Made by a program: the position numbers and the translations under genes. Shown in pieces: positions 35,631 through 43,589 of a stretch of 64,000 nucleotides of DNA (its first letter is position 1; each line of letters begins with the position of its first letter). This stretch comes from an uncultured Clostridia bacterium (lineage in GTDB: Bacteria; Bacillota; Clostridia; Lachnospirales; Lachnospiraceae): assembly GCA_947643415.1 (NCBI GenBank), contig CANRWA010000015.1, forward strand, positions 1-64,000. Direction: 5' to 3'. Below the pieces are notes generated by a model. It did not search any database. It had not been told where the DNA came from and saw nothing but the letters and a program-made list of their open reading frames with translations.

Positions 35631-35911
35631 GGTTTTCCTCCTTTGTAGTCTTGTTGTGCTGAGAGATTGTTCCGGATGACAGAACACAGGCGGCAGTTCT
35701 CCCAGAAAGGGAGGCGCTGCCGTCTGGCAGCCTGGCGGAGGGTATGAATGGGTGGTGCCAGGCTTGAAGAAGAAGGTCTGGCAGTATGGCCAGAGCCAGA
35801 GATAGGAAACTCAACGGGTTTGGGTGACGCCGCTGAGTGAAAGAAATGATATCCACTACTGTATATATACGCAGCCAGAAATGGGTGTAAAGTGCCAGGG
35901 GAGGGAGAGGA
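35631..35911. promoter_or_regulatory. Intergenic region with GTATATATAC motif
   Basis: No convincing gene. It carries a GC-rich, hairpin-prone part (35660-35830) and, near 35855-35875, GATATCCACTACTGTATATA. The same GATATCCA.TACTGTATATATAC motif recurs in repeats A, B and C (around 19480, 20692 and 32810). It lies ahead of the chaperone and tail-tube genes on the minus strand, so it may be a promoter or processing signal, possibly for the resident phage-type RNA polymerase. Confidence 0.35.
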
Positions 35912-36751
35912 TCAGGATTTTTCTAAATCAAACATACGTTTGGCTTTTGCGCTGATGCGTGCTCTTTCCCGGTTGACTGAAACAGCACAATCTTTACAGT
36001 ATTTGATCCTGTTATTTGTCTTTTCAACGAGCCTGCCGCAGACCGCACACCGTATATAAGATCTGTGGTCACGGATGCCATAATAATGTTTCTGCCATTT
36101 CTTCATCGCACCCTCCAGTGACCGGCAGAAATATTTTATATAGAAGTTATCCTCGTTCAGGAAATCATAGATATTTCCAGCCGCTTCTTCTTTTTCACAA
36201 TCTCCGATGAGCTGGCAGGTGTCAAAGATCTTCTGCAGGAATCCTTCCATTACTTTTTTGTATTCTTTCCAGGAGAGTTCCATTTTCTGATTCTGGTAGA
36301 TGATATATTTATTTTCAGCTTCTGCCATGGCACCCTGGATCTGGGAGGTAACTTCCTCCGGCGTCATGTCTTTTCCTACTTCCCACTGGAAATAAAGCTG
36401 CTTCGGTGTCTGTAAGAGACGGATATAATCTTTATTTAGTATAATGTTCCGGTCAAAGTATCTGGTATAGAGATTGTTGATCTTCTGGCGGATCAGGCTG
36501 CACCAGTCTGTATTCTTTGTGCGGGAGCAGTAACCATTGTATCCGATGTTCGTCCAGGGCAGGAAGACTTGTCCGGTAGCTGTTTCCAGCAGATCCTTCC
36601 GGACGGAAAAGCGGATCATGTTTGTGTGGGTGCGTCTTTTGTTGCTGCTTGCCCAGAGGGAGGAGCAGAATGACTGGAAGATCTCATTCCTTTCCCTGTC
36701 GGAGACAGCATATTTGTAGTCTTCTATGATTTCATATAAGTATAATTCCAT
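35912..36751 (-). CDS. Phage protein with C-terminal zinc ribbon
   Basis: 279 residues. Mainly helical; Trp/Tyr-rich in the first half (FLPWTNIGYNGYCSRTKNTDWCSLIRQKI). It ends in a Cys4 ribbon (CAVCGRLVEKTNNRIKYCKDC, about 236-256) followed by a basic helix. AAGAAGGGAAGG precedes the ATG. It follows the RNA polymerase gene by 51 nt and is likely co-transcribed. A DNA- or RNA-binding partner of the polymerase is possible but not shown. Confidence 0.62.
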   Translation of the reverse strand: MELYLYEIIEDYKYAVSDRERNEIFQSFCSSLWASSNKRRTHTNMIRFSVRKDLLETATGQVFLPWTNIGYNGYCSRTKNTDWCSLIRQKINNLYTRYFDRNIILNKDYIRLLQTPKQLYFQWEVGKDMTPEEVTSQIQGAMAEAENKYIIYQNQKMELSWKEYKKVMEGFLQKIFDTCQLIGDCEKEEAAGNIYDFLNEDNFYIKYFCRSLEGAMKKWQKHYYGIRDHRSYIRCAVCGRLVEKTNNRIKYCKDCAVSVNRERARISAKAKRMFDLEKS

Positions 36752-36802
36752 GCTAACCTTCCCTTCTTAGGAACCGTAAATAAATAACTTTACACCTATT
36801 TA

Positions 36803-39367
36803 TTAACAGTTCCTATGTTCATAGTGCTTTCCGAGGTATTCATACGATGTATCTGTGGGGACAGGGACTTCCCGGATGGATATCCTCTGCCCCGGAGAAG
36901 AATGTTCTTTCAGGTTTTTAATGATATAATCTCCATAACCTGTCCATGCCAGTGACCTGCTGACAGATAGGTTCCTGTAAGAGACAGAGATCACATAGTT
37001 GGCGATGGTTTCTTCATCCAATCCAAGATCATGCGCCAGGCGGTCTTTAAACTGCCGGACTACTTCCTGCATCTGGAACTGGTGGTCTCCATCATCAGAG
37101 TCCTTTTGAAGCTTCATATGCCTGCGCATTTCATCTGCATATGCATTGACGGCGCGCCGGACGGTGCGGAGGATTGACCGGTCAGAGAGATCAATGCCAT
37201 CTTTTAGGATCAGCGGCCGGACCTGCTCCAGGTCTGTCTTGCTGTGATCCCACAAAATATGTTTTTTCTCCCAGGCACATATATAATTACACAATTCGTT
37301 CATGGGCGAGGGGGAGTGATAGGCATTCAGCTTGAGCTTATCCTCTTTGTTTGGGATATTCCGGTTCTTCTCTGTCAGTTTTTTATACTTCTCCATATGG
37401 ACGGGATAGTTGTGGAGCAGGAAATAGGGAAGTTGTTTCATGTGTTTCCGAAGTCCCTGATGCATATGCCACCGGACTCCTGTCTTGAGAAAATCAATTT
37501 CTTTTCCCTGGAAGATGCGGAGAAGGGAGGCGTAGTCGGAATATAATTGTCTTATTTCCTCCTTTGTTGTGTATTGATTCTCAATGCTGGTTGCCACATT
37601 GGTGATCTCACCAATCCGGCTGTCCCGTGTCATAATCTCATATTCTATGATATTTTCTTCTGTATAGGGTTTGGACTCTGCTGTGATCTTGTCCTCAATA
37701 TCAAGAATAATCGGTTTCTCGATCTTCGATCCGGTCAGGCACGGATCATCACAGAGAAAGAATATATCTCCATCAAAGTCGGCGCCCCCCTGTTGTGGTG
37801 CGGATATATCGTACATATTGAACATCACGATATCTTGGTCCTGAAAGCAGCGAAACCAGTTATCGGTTGTTTCATTCCGGATAATCTTTATCTTGTTGAC
37901 CTCGGATGGGTCTACCAGCGGTGAGCGGAAGGAGAGGACATCGCCCTGATCCAGTATACTGCTGTATAATTCACCTGCCCTCAGACATCCCACCGGGGTT
38001 TCTCCGGCGGCAAACTGCAGGTAGCCGATCATATCGCCCACGCCGGTATGATAGAAACCGGAACTATATATTTTTCCTACCTTTGCCTCATCGATGGATT
38101 TCTTTAACTTCCGGTATATAAATTGTTTCACAGCGGGATCTTTCAACATATCTTCATTTATAAGGACGGCTTCCAGATAGCGGCTCTTTGGTTTATGGTT
38201 CTGTGTGTCATGGATGCCCATATATTTATAAGTGTAAAATGGCTTACCGTCTATGATTTTCTCAAAAAGGCCTGTGGTGTATCTTGCCAGGCGGATGATC
38301 TTTCCATCATGGGCCGGGTCAAGGATATCATAATCCCTGTTCGCTCTGTCTTCGCAATAGTCAATATAATCCGGATTCCACAGGTCAAGGCACTGGAGGT
38401 ACTGGAAATTCATACGGGTATATCGGTTGATGTGCCGGATATGGTGGCTGTATTTGCTGATCCCCAGTTTAAACTGGTATTTATCCAGGGTTTCCATATA
38501 GGCTGTCCATGCCTGATCTCCATATTTTTTCCTGAATATCCCATGTCCCTTAAACATAGAAATATTCCAGATACAGTCTATGGTATCAATGGGATGGCTG
38601 TGCCCATAAATATCTGTGATGGAGCGATATCCCCATTCTTTCAGTATTTTCCGGAATGGTACATACACGGAGTAACCTTTCATGAAAGGAAGGCGGATCT
38701 GTGTTCCTGCTACATCATAGTCCAGGTCCAGTTCTTTTCTTACATGTTCCATAAATTCATGTTCATGGCAGCCGCATCCGTCAAAAGGGGAGATTTCCAG
38801 ATCCCTGTAACCTTCCCGGATCTCCCTTTTCCGCTCCTGCGTAGCGACATATTTGATATACTGGCCAGGCAGGATCTTTTTATATTCGTCTATGATCACG
38901 ATATTAGGCATATAGTTCCGGATCAGGGTACAGGAACTGAATACCAGGCACCTCTGCGCCTCATATTTGGATATGACACATTCATCTACTTTAATATCCA
39001 TCTGCGTGATGTCGTACAGTCTGTCAAAGAGGCTGTCACATACAAATGCAGTGATGCCTGCCTTGCCCTGTGATGCGGACTTGCCAAAGCGCTTATAGTG
39101 GATCCCATTGTAGAAAAATCCTTCTTTCAATAAACGCCGCAGATCCTTTTCCTGTTTGGGGTTCTTCTTTGCCACCACAAGTATGATCTCGCTGATATGG
39201 CTGCTGGCATTGCCACGGAGCCGTTCAATCTGATCAAATAGAAGAGAATCTTCCTGCGCCACCAGGTATTCCTTTTGAATCTCCTCTTCCCTGCTGATGG
39301 TGACATTAAATTCCTGTGAGATAATTTCTTTTACCGGAACCTTTACCAGTGTATATTGTTTTGTCAT
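36803..39367 (-). CDS. YonO/QDE-1-like two-barrel RNA polymerase
   Basis: 854 residues. The catalytic loop of the double-psi beta-barrel RNA polymerase family is clear: GGADFDGDIFFLCDD, with Asp530, Asp532 and Asp534 placed to bind Mg2+. It is preceded by VLSFRSPLVDPSEV and DIVMFNMYD, which match the RPxLxPxD...DVIVF pattern of the PF05183 superfamily. That superfamily includes eukaryotic RNAi polymerases and SPbeta YonO, a single-chain DNA-dependent RNA polymerase for phage late genes. AGGAGG lies 7 nt before the ATG. It is the first gene of the minus-strand operon behind an SOS-type promoter. Its likely job is to transcribe the long tail operon. Confidence 0.88.
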   Translation of the reverse strand: MTKQYTLVKVPVKEIISQEFNVTISREEEIQKEYLVAQEDSLLFDQIERLRGNASSHISEIILVVAKKNPKQEKDLRRLLKEGFFYNGIHYKRFGKSASQGKAGITAFVCDSLFDRLYDITQMDIKVDECVISKYEAQRCLVFSSCTLIRNYMPNIVIIDEYKKILPGQYIKYVATQERKREIREGYRDLEISPFDGCGCHEHEFMEHVRKELDLDYDVAGTQIRLPFMKGYSVYVPFRKILKEWGYRSITDIYGHSHPIDTIDCIWNISMFKGHGIFRKKYGDQAWTAYMETLDKYQFKLGISKYSHHIRHINRYTRMNFQYLQCLDLWNPDYIDYCEDRANRDYDILDPAHDGKIIRLARYTTGLFEKIIDGKPFYTYKYMGIHDTQNHKPKSRYLEAVLINEDMLKDPAVKQFIYRKLKKSIDEAKVGKIYSSGFYHTGVGDMIGYLQFAAGETPVGCLRAGELYSSILDQGDVLSFRSPLVDPSEVNKIKIIRNETTDNWFRCFQDQDIVMFNMYDISAPQQGGADFDGDIFFLCDDPCLTGSKIEKPIILDIEDKITAESKPYTEENIIEYEIMTRDSRIGEITNVATSIENQYTTKEEIRQLYSDYASLLRIFQGKEIDFLKTGVRWHMHQGLRKHMKQLPYFLLHNYPVHMEKYKKLTEKNRNIPNKEDKLKLNAYHSPSPMNELCNYICAWEKKHILWDHSKTDLEQVRPLILKDGIDLSDRSILRTVRRAVNAYADEMRRHMKLQKDSDDGDHQFQMQEVVRQFKDRLAHDLGLDEETIANYVISVSYRNLSVSRSLAWTGYGDYIIKNLKEHSSPGQRISIREVPVPTDTSYEYLGKHYEHRNC

Positions 39368-39437
39368 ATCGCATCCTCCTCGCTATTTGCTTTTATAATA
39401 CTATTTCGCCGTTTCGGTATGAAATTTTTTAAAAATA

Positions 39438-39449
39438 GAATATATGTTC
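39438..39449. promoter_or_regulatory. LexA (SOS) box, near-consensus, over the RNA polymerase promoter
   Basis: On the minus strand CGAACATATATTC fits the Gram-positive LexA consensus CGAACRNRYGTTCG with one arm mismatch. It overlaps the -10 of the minus-strand promoter. Confidence 0.65.
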
Positions 39450-39466
39450 GAAAAATATGTTGACAA
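39439..39466 (-). promoter_or_regulatory. Promoter of the RNA polymerase/tail operon
   Basis: Minus strand: TTGTCA (39466-39461), 16-nt spacer, TATATT (39444-39439), 71 nt upstream of the polymerase ATG. Its -35 shares bases with the -35 of the divergent plus-strand promoter. Confidence 0.6.
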
Positions 39467-39488
39467 TAAAGAACAAGTGTTCTATAAT
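39460..39488 (+). promoter_or_regulatory. Consensus promoter of the sigma-like gene
   Basis: TTGACA (39460-39465), exactly 17 nt, TATAAT (39483-39488): perfect sigma-A consensus. The spacer contains the LexA box at 39471-39482. It lies 107 nt before the GTG start of the sigma-like gene. Confidence 0.82.
39471..39482. promoter_or_regulatory. LexA (SOS) box between -35 and -10
   Basis: GAACAAGTGTTC, flanked by A and T, is a perfect palindrome in its arms and fits GAACRNRYGTTC with no mismatch. Its place inside the promoter spacer predicts tight repression until DNA damage. Confidence 0.78.
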
Positions 39489-39540
39489 TGTTTTTACAGC
39501 CCGCCAGTGATGATTTGAAAGATCTGACGTGCTGAATCTT

Positions 39541-39577
39541 GCTTAACGGCTGCTTCGAATTGGCGCCGTTGAGCTAA
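39541..39577. repeat. AGCTCAACGG palindromic repeat, copy 3
   Basis: GCTTAACGGC, then GAATTGGCGCCGTTGAGCTA, lying in the 5' untranslated region of the sigma-like gene, 18 nt before its start. It could affect translation or premature termination. Confidence 0.7.
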
Positions 39578-39594
39578 TAAAAGGGGGTAGCAAT

Positions 39595-40155
39595 GTGGAA
39601 AAGATCATCCATGTTTATTATGAGAACAATGCCATTAAGCTTCGCAGGATGGTAGACCAGATACTGAAACGGTTCGGCCGGATACCTGACAGGGAGGATT
39701 TCTATTCCCTGGCAAATGAAGTATTTGCAGAAGTTCTGAAAAAATATGATTCGTCAAGATCATTTGATGCATTCCTGTATTCCTGTCTCTGCAACCGGAT
39801 CAAGAGTGAGATACGGCGGCGGAACAGAGATAAACGGAGGACAGACCATCTGTCCGTCTCCTTTGATGTGCTGCTTGATAATGAAACCGGGCAGATGCTG
39901 GGAGATCTGCTTGCCTGTCCATTTGACCTGGAGAAAGAAGTGATCGGAGAGGACGATTTTGGCGATTCAAAGATCGAAAAATATCTCCAACGGTTATCGA
40001 AACGGCAGAGGGCAGTTGTACAGTTACTGGCCGCCTCTTACCGGGCAGGCGAGATTCAGGAGATACTGCATATCACGAGGAAAGAATATTCTGATGCGAT
40101 GACAGGGATACGGTCTTATGAAAATGTTTCGGTGCTTTTTAGAAACTGCAGTTAG
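39595..40155 (+). CDS. Sigma-70-like factor
   Basis: 186 residues from GTG, with AGGGGG 8 nt upstream. Region-2-like part: DREDFYSLANEVFAEVLKKYDSSRSFDAFLYSCLCNRIKSEIRRRNRDKR. Region-4-like helices near the C-terminus (LSKRQRAVVQLLAASYRAGEIQEILHITRKEY), where a helix-turn-helix would read a -35 element. Small phage or mobile-element sigma factors of this kind turn on structural genes. It sits behind an SOS-boxed promoter, divergent from the RNA polymerase gene. It may direct host polymerase to the tail or cargo promoters. Anti-sigma or target sites are not identified. Confidence 0.75.
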   Translation: MEKIIHVYYENNAIKLRRMVDQILKRFGRIPDREDFYSLANEVFAEVLKKYDSSRSFDAFLYSCLCNRIKSEIRRRNRDKRRTDHLSVSFDVLLDNETGQMLGDLLACPFDLEKEVIGEDDFGDSKIEKYLQRLSKRQRAVVQLLAASYRAGEIQEILHITRKEYSDAMTGIRSYENVSVLFRNCS

Positions 40156-40162
40156 CCAAAAT

Positions 40163-40203
40163 ACGCCGTCTACAGCGGGTTCAAATTGGCGCCGTTGAGT
40201 TAA
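40163..40203. repeat. AGCTCAACGG palindromic repeat, copy 4
   Basis: ACGCCGTCTACAGCGGG then TTCAAATTGGCGCCGTTGAG. It follows the sigma-like gene by a few bases and may act as its terminator. Confidence 0.65.
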
Positions 40204-40280
40204 ATTAATTGCCTGCTTGCGCCGGATATTTCTTTGAGGGTGCATGTCAGTTTTGAGAGGATTGGAAAGGTTGTGAATAT

Positions 40281-41372
40281 ATGGAATTAGTGAGAGACAG
40301 ACGGGTAAAAGATGCCTATATGAATTCAACAATACAAAATATGTTTTATCGGGGGGAACTGAGGAAGGACCACCCTCTGCAGCGGAAACCGGACCAGTGG
40401 AATAAGAAGGATAAAGACGCTCTGATCGCAACGGTTCTGAAAGATGAAGACATTGACTCCATTAAGGTGTGTGAGCAACTGACTGAAAATGGTGCTGCCC
40501 TGTGGGTGATCGATGGCCTGCAGAGGCTTACTGTACTGGACGGTTACCGTAACGGCGCATTTAAGTTGGGGAAGAAGATCGAATTCCCGGTTCTTGTATA
40601 CCAAAAGGTGAAAAGAGATGGTAAGGGAAGGATAGCAAGGGATGGGAAGGACAATTACATATATGAAAAGGCGGAATTTGACATCAGGGGAAAAGGCTAT
40701 GGGGATCTGCCAGATGAATTGAAGGAAAGATTTGATCATTACAAGATAGATGTAGTAAAGCATCTGGATTGCTCAGATGAGGAGATCGGGTACCATATAC
40801 GAAGGTATAACAGGCAGAAGTCCATGACGGTATCACAGAATGCGGTTTCCTATATGGACAACATAGCCGGGGAGGTAAAGAAGATCTCATACAATAACCG
40901 GTTTTTCCGGGAATATGATATTTATACCGAAAGAGAAAAAAGTAATGGGACGATAGAGAGGATCGTTATTGAATCGGTTATGTGCATGTATCATCTGGAG
41001 CATTGGATGGAGCAGAGCCACAGGATTGCCGCCTATCTGAACCGGTTTGCGGATAAGGATGAGTTTGCCAGGTTAGACAGCAACCTGCAGAGGCTTGGGA
41101 ATATTTATGAGAATCGTTTTCAGCCTATATTCTCTTCTAAGGACTCTTTTATCTGGTTTACCCTGTTTGAAAGGTTTACTGCCCTGCCTTTTGAGGATAC
41201 CCGGTTTGCCGGTTTTCTCAGGGCTTTTCAGGATGGATTGTGCAGAAGGAAAGTTGCCGGGGAATGTTTTGTCCAAATTGATAGGAAGAGATCTGCCAAT
41301 GATAAAGCTACGGTCATGAAAAAACTGACCATTCTTGAGACATTACTGTATGGGTTTCTTCATATTCCTTGA
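40281..41372 (+). CDS. DUF262/ParB-like protein
   Basis: 363 residues. The N-terminal 100 residues carry the DUF262 pattern: LQRKPDQWNKKDKDALIATVL...WVIDGLQRLTVLDGY, the last part matching the DGQQRLT box of GmrSD-type and ParB/sulfiredoxin-fold nucleotide-binding domains. The rest is helical, without the DUF1524 HNH nuclease found in full GmrSD restriction enzymes. AAAGG with a 10-nt spacer precedes the ATG. It follows the sigma-like gene on the same strand. It may be a regulator or defence-derived protein; the activity is unknown. The fab promoter overlaps its stop codon. Confidence 0.65.
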   Translation: MELVRDRRVKDAYMNSTIQNMFYRGELRKDHPLQRKPDQWNKKDKDALIATVLKDEDIDSIKVCEQLTENGAALWVIDGLQRLTVLDGYRNGAFKLGKKIEFPVLVYQKVKRDGKGRIARDGKDNYIYEKAEFDIRGKGYGDLPDELKERFDHYKIDVVKHLDCSDEEIGYHIRRYNRQKSMTVSQNAVSYMDNIAGEVKKISYNNRFFREYDIYTEREKSNGTIERIVIESVMCMYHLEHWMEQSHRIAAYLNRFADKDEFARLDSNLQRLGNIYENRFQPIFSSKDSFIWFTLFERFTALPFEDTRFAGFLRAFQDGLCRRKVAGECFVQIDRKRSANDKATVMKKLTILETLLYGFLHIP

Positions 41373-41397
41373 CAAATAGTATGTAATAAGATAAAAT
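41369..41397 (+). promoter_or_regulatory. Promoter of the fatty-acid synthesis operon
   Basis: TTGACA, 17-nt spacer, TAAAAT; the -35 overlaps the last codons of the preceding gene. It marks the end of the tail locus and the start of housekeeping genes. Confidence 0.72.
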
Positions 41398-41405
41398 AGT
41401 AACGA

Positions 41406-41426
41406 TTCAAGTTGTTTGAACTTAAT
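41406..41426. promoter_or_regulatory. Candidate operator of the fab operon
   Basis: Inverted repeat AAGTT-GTTTG-AACTT just downstream of the -10, in the position expected for a repressor of fatty-acid genes (FabT/FapR-like). It does not match the FapR consensus, so the regulator is not named. Confidence 0.4.
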
Positions 41427-41497
41427 AGTCCTGCATTTCTACTATCAAAATGGCGGATGCCGGGCTATAAAATAAAAGCAAAAAGGAGAATAGTATT

Positions 41498-41728
41498 ATG
41501 TTAGAAAAAATGCAGGAACTTATCGCAGATCAGTTAAGTGTAGATGCAGACAGCATTACAGAGGCATCTTCTTTCAAAGACGATTTGGGAGCAGATTCCC
41601 TTGACCTCTATGAGTTGATCATGGCTCTGGAGGAAGAGTACGATGTTGAGATTCCTACAGATGACCTTGAGAGCATCAATACTGTAGGTGACGTAATTAA
41701 TTTCCTGAAAGAAAAAGGTGTAGAGTAA
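41498..41728 (+). CDS. acpP: Acyl carrier protein
   Basis: 76 acidic residues with the phosphopantetheine site [12 protein letters not shown] (Ser34) and four-helix pattern, normal length for ACP. It carries growing acyl chains in type II fatty-acid synthesis in the cytoplasm. AAAAAGGAG precedes the ATG. It is first in the acpP-fabD-fabG-fabF-fabZ cluster. A hairpin in the 126-nt gap before fabD could partly end transcription and give more acpP mRNA. Confidence 0.95.
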   Translation: MLEKMQELIADQLSVDADSITEASSFKDDLGADSLDLYELIMALEEEYDVEIPTDDLESINTVGDVINFLKEKGVE

Positions 41729-41767
41729 AGCCAAAAGCACATATGTCTGGAAACAGACCACGAAATG

Positions 41768-41807
41768 ACACCAGGAGAGGCATCCTTTGTGTGCCTTACC
41801 CTGGTGT
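41768..41807 (+). terminator. Hairpin between acpP and fabD, possible attenuator
   Basis: Stem ACACCAGG/CCTGGTGT with inner AGGCA/TGCCT pairing. It is followed by TACTTGTT rather than a T run, so partial termination or RNA processing is more likely than a full stop. Confidence 0.5.
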
Positions 41808-41854
41808 TACTTGTTATAAAGAATCGAGAAAGATTGATTTGAATGGAGGAAGAG

Positions 41855-42790
41855 ATGGGTAAGATTGCATTTGTATTCCCTGGACAGGGGGCACAGGCAG
41901 TGGGAATGGGAAAAGATGTCTATGATCATTCTGAGACTGCAAGGGAGATATTTGATAAGGCAAGTGAGGCTGTGGGCCTGGATCTGAAGGCTCTCTGCTT
42001 CGAAGAAAATAATGATATCAACATAACTGAGTATACACAGGTATGCCTTTTGACTACCAGCGTGGCGATTATGGAAGTGATCCGGGAGAGGGGAATCCAG
42101 CCGGATGTGGCGGCGGGACAGAGCCTGGGTGAGTATGGTGCACTGGTGGCAGTGGGGGCTATGAATTTTATTGATGCTGCCAAAGCTGTCCGTCAGAGAG
42201 GTATCTTCATGCAGGAGGAGGTTCCGGCAGGAGAGGGCGGCATGGCTGCCATCCTTGGCATGAATGCCGAAGAGATTGATGAAGTCATAGCAGATATTGA
42301 GGATGTTCAGTGTGCCAATTACAACTGTCCGGGACAGATCGTGATCTCAGGGAAGACAGAGCAGGTGGAACAGGCAGCCGGGAAACTGAAGGAAGCTGGG
42401 GCGAGAAGGACAGTGATGTTGAATGTCAGTGGTCCTTTCCACTCAAATCTTCTCACGGGCGCAGGAGAGAAGCTGGAGAAGGTGCTGGATGGACTGACCA
42501 TAAATAAACCCCAGATTCCTTATGTTGCTAATGTGAATGCCAGCTATATCACGGAGCAGGAGAAGATCGAACCTCTTCTGGTACAGCAGGTAAGTAATTC
42601 TGTGCGCTGGCAGCAGTCAGTAGAGACTATGGTGGAGAATGGCGTGGACACTTTTATTGAGATCGGGCCAGGGAAAACACTGGCTGGTTTTAATAAGAAG
42701 ATCGGTAAGGCAATTGGTAAAGAATTGACAACATATAATGTCAGTACGATGGAAGAGATTGATGATCTTGTTGCCAGCCTGGCAAAATAG
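41855..42790 (+). CDS. fabD: Malonyl-CoA:ACP transacylase
   Basis: 311 residues. It moves malonyl from CoA to ACP. Motifs: FPGQGAQ oxyanion region near the start, nucleophile Ser90 in GQSLGEYG, catalytic His in VSGPFHS (about 197), and the closing [10 protein letters not shown] chose the ATG at 41855, which has GGAGGAAGAG directly upstream, over the in-frame ATG at 41843. fabG follows after 20 nt. Confidence 0.95.
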   Translation: MGKIAFVFPGQGAQAVGMGKDVYDHSETAREIFDKASEAVGLDLKALCFEENNDINITEYTQVCLLTTSVAIMEVIRERGIQPDVAAGQSLGEYGALVAVGAMNFIDAAKAVRQRGIFMQEEVPAGEGGMAAILGMNAEEIDEVIADIEDVQCANYNCPGQIVISGKTEQVEQAAGKLKEAGARRTVMLNVSGPFHSNLLTGAGEKLEKVLDGLTINKPQIPYVANVNASYITEQEKIEPLLVQQVSNSVRWQQSVETMVENGVDTFIEIGPGKTLAGFNKKIGKAIGKELTTYNVSTMEEIDDLVASLAK

Positions 42791-42810
42791 GACAGCGAAT
42801 GGAGGAAATC

Positions 42811-43554
42811 ATGCTATTAGAAGATAAGATTGCAGTGGTAACAGGCGCCGGCCGCGGCATTGGCCGTGGTATTGCACTGGCACTTGCCAGGGAAGGCGCT
42901 TTTGTGGTAGTGAATTACAATGGTTCAAAGGAACGTGCCGAGGGGGTTGTATCCGAGATTGAGGGAAACGGTGGCAAGGCAGCAGCGATTCAGTGTAATG
43001 TCAGTGATTTTGAGGCGGCAAAGGAGTTCTATGCAGGTGTCGTCAAGGAATATGGAAGAGTTGATATTCTTGTGAACAATGCCGGCATTACAAGAGATAA
43101 TCTGATTATGAAGATGTCAGAGGAAGAATTCGCAGATGTGATCCAGACAAATCTGACAGGAACATTTAACGGTGTGAAGTTTGTGACGCGGCCAATGATG
43201 AAACAGAGATATGGGCATATCATCAATATTGCCTCGGTATCCGGTGTTACCGGTAATATGGGGCAGGCAAATTACTCTGCTTCTAAAGCCGGGGTCATCG
43301 GCCTGACAAAGGCGGCAGCAAAGGAACTGGCGTCCCGTAATATTACGGTAAATGCTATCGCACCTGGTTTTATTGCGACAGAGATGACGGACAAGCTTTC
43401 GGATTCGGTGAAGGAAGAGGCTTGTAAGTCCATTCCGCTGCAGGAGTTTGGAACTGTGGAGGATGTGGCAGAGGCAGTTGTTTTCCTGGCTTCTGACAGG
43501 GCACGTTATATTACCGGACAGGTGCTCTGCGTAGATGGTGGAATTGCCATTTGA
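42811..43554 (+). CDS. fabG: 3-oxoacyl-ACP reductase
   Basis: 247 residues, short-chain dehydrogenase fold. NADPH-binding [12 protein letters not shown] near the N-terminus, NNAGITRDN, and the catalytic Ser/Tyr/Lys set in INIASVSG...NYSASKAG; it ends with GQVLCVDGG. It reduces 3-ketoacyl-ACP. The ATG at 42811 has AATGGAGGAAATC upstream and is preferred to the one at 42799. fabF follows after 35 nt. Confidence 0.95.
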   Translation: MLLEDKIAVVTGAGRGIGRGIALALAREGAFVVVNYNGSKERAEGVVSEIEGNGGKAAAIQCNVSDFEAAKEFYAGVVKEYGRVDILVNNAGITRDNLIMKMSEEEFADVIQTNLTGTFNGVKFVTRPMMKQRYGHIINIASVSGVTGNMGQANYSASKAGVIGLTKAAAKELASRNITVNAIAPGFIATEMTDKLSDSVKEEACKSIPLQEFGTVEDVAEAVVFLASDRARYITGQVLCVDGGIAI

Positions 43555-43589
43555 AAGAAAATAAGTAATAAGGATTTTGGAGGTAGATC

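Noticed and set aside
35620-35856. 78-codon minus-strand frame between two tail-operon genes
   Set aside because: Pro/Ser/Leu/His-rich composition without a ribosome binding site. It overlaps the start region of the chaperone gene.
42310-42507. Extra frames inside fabD and other fab genes
   Set aside because: Shadows of strongly supported genes in other frames.
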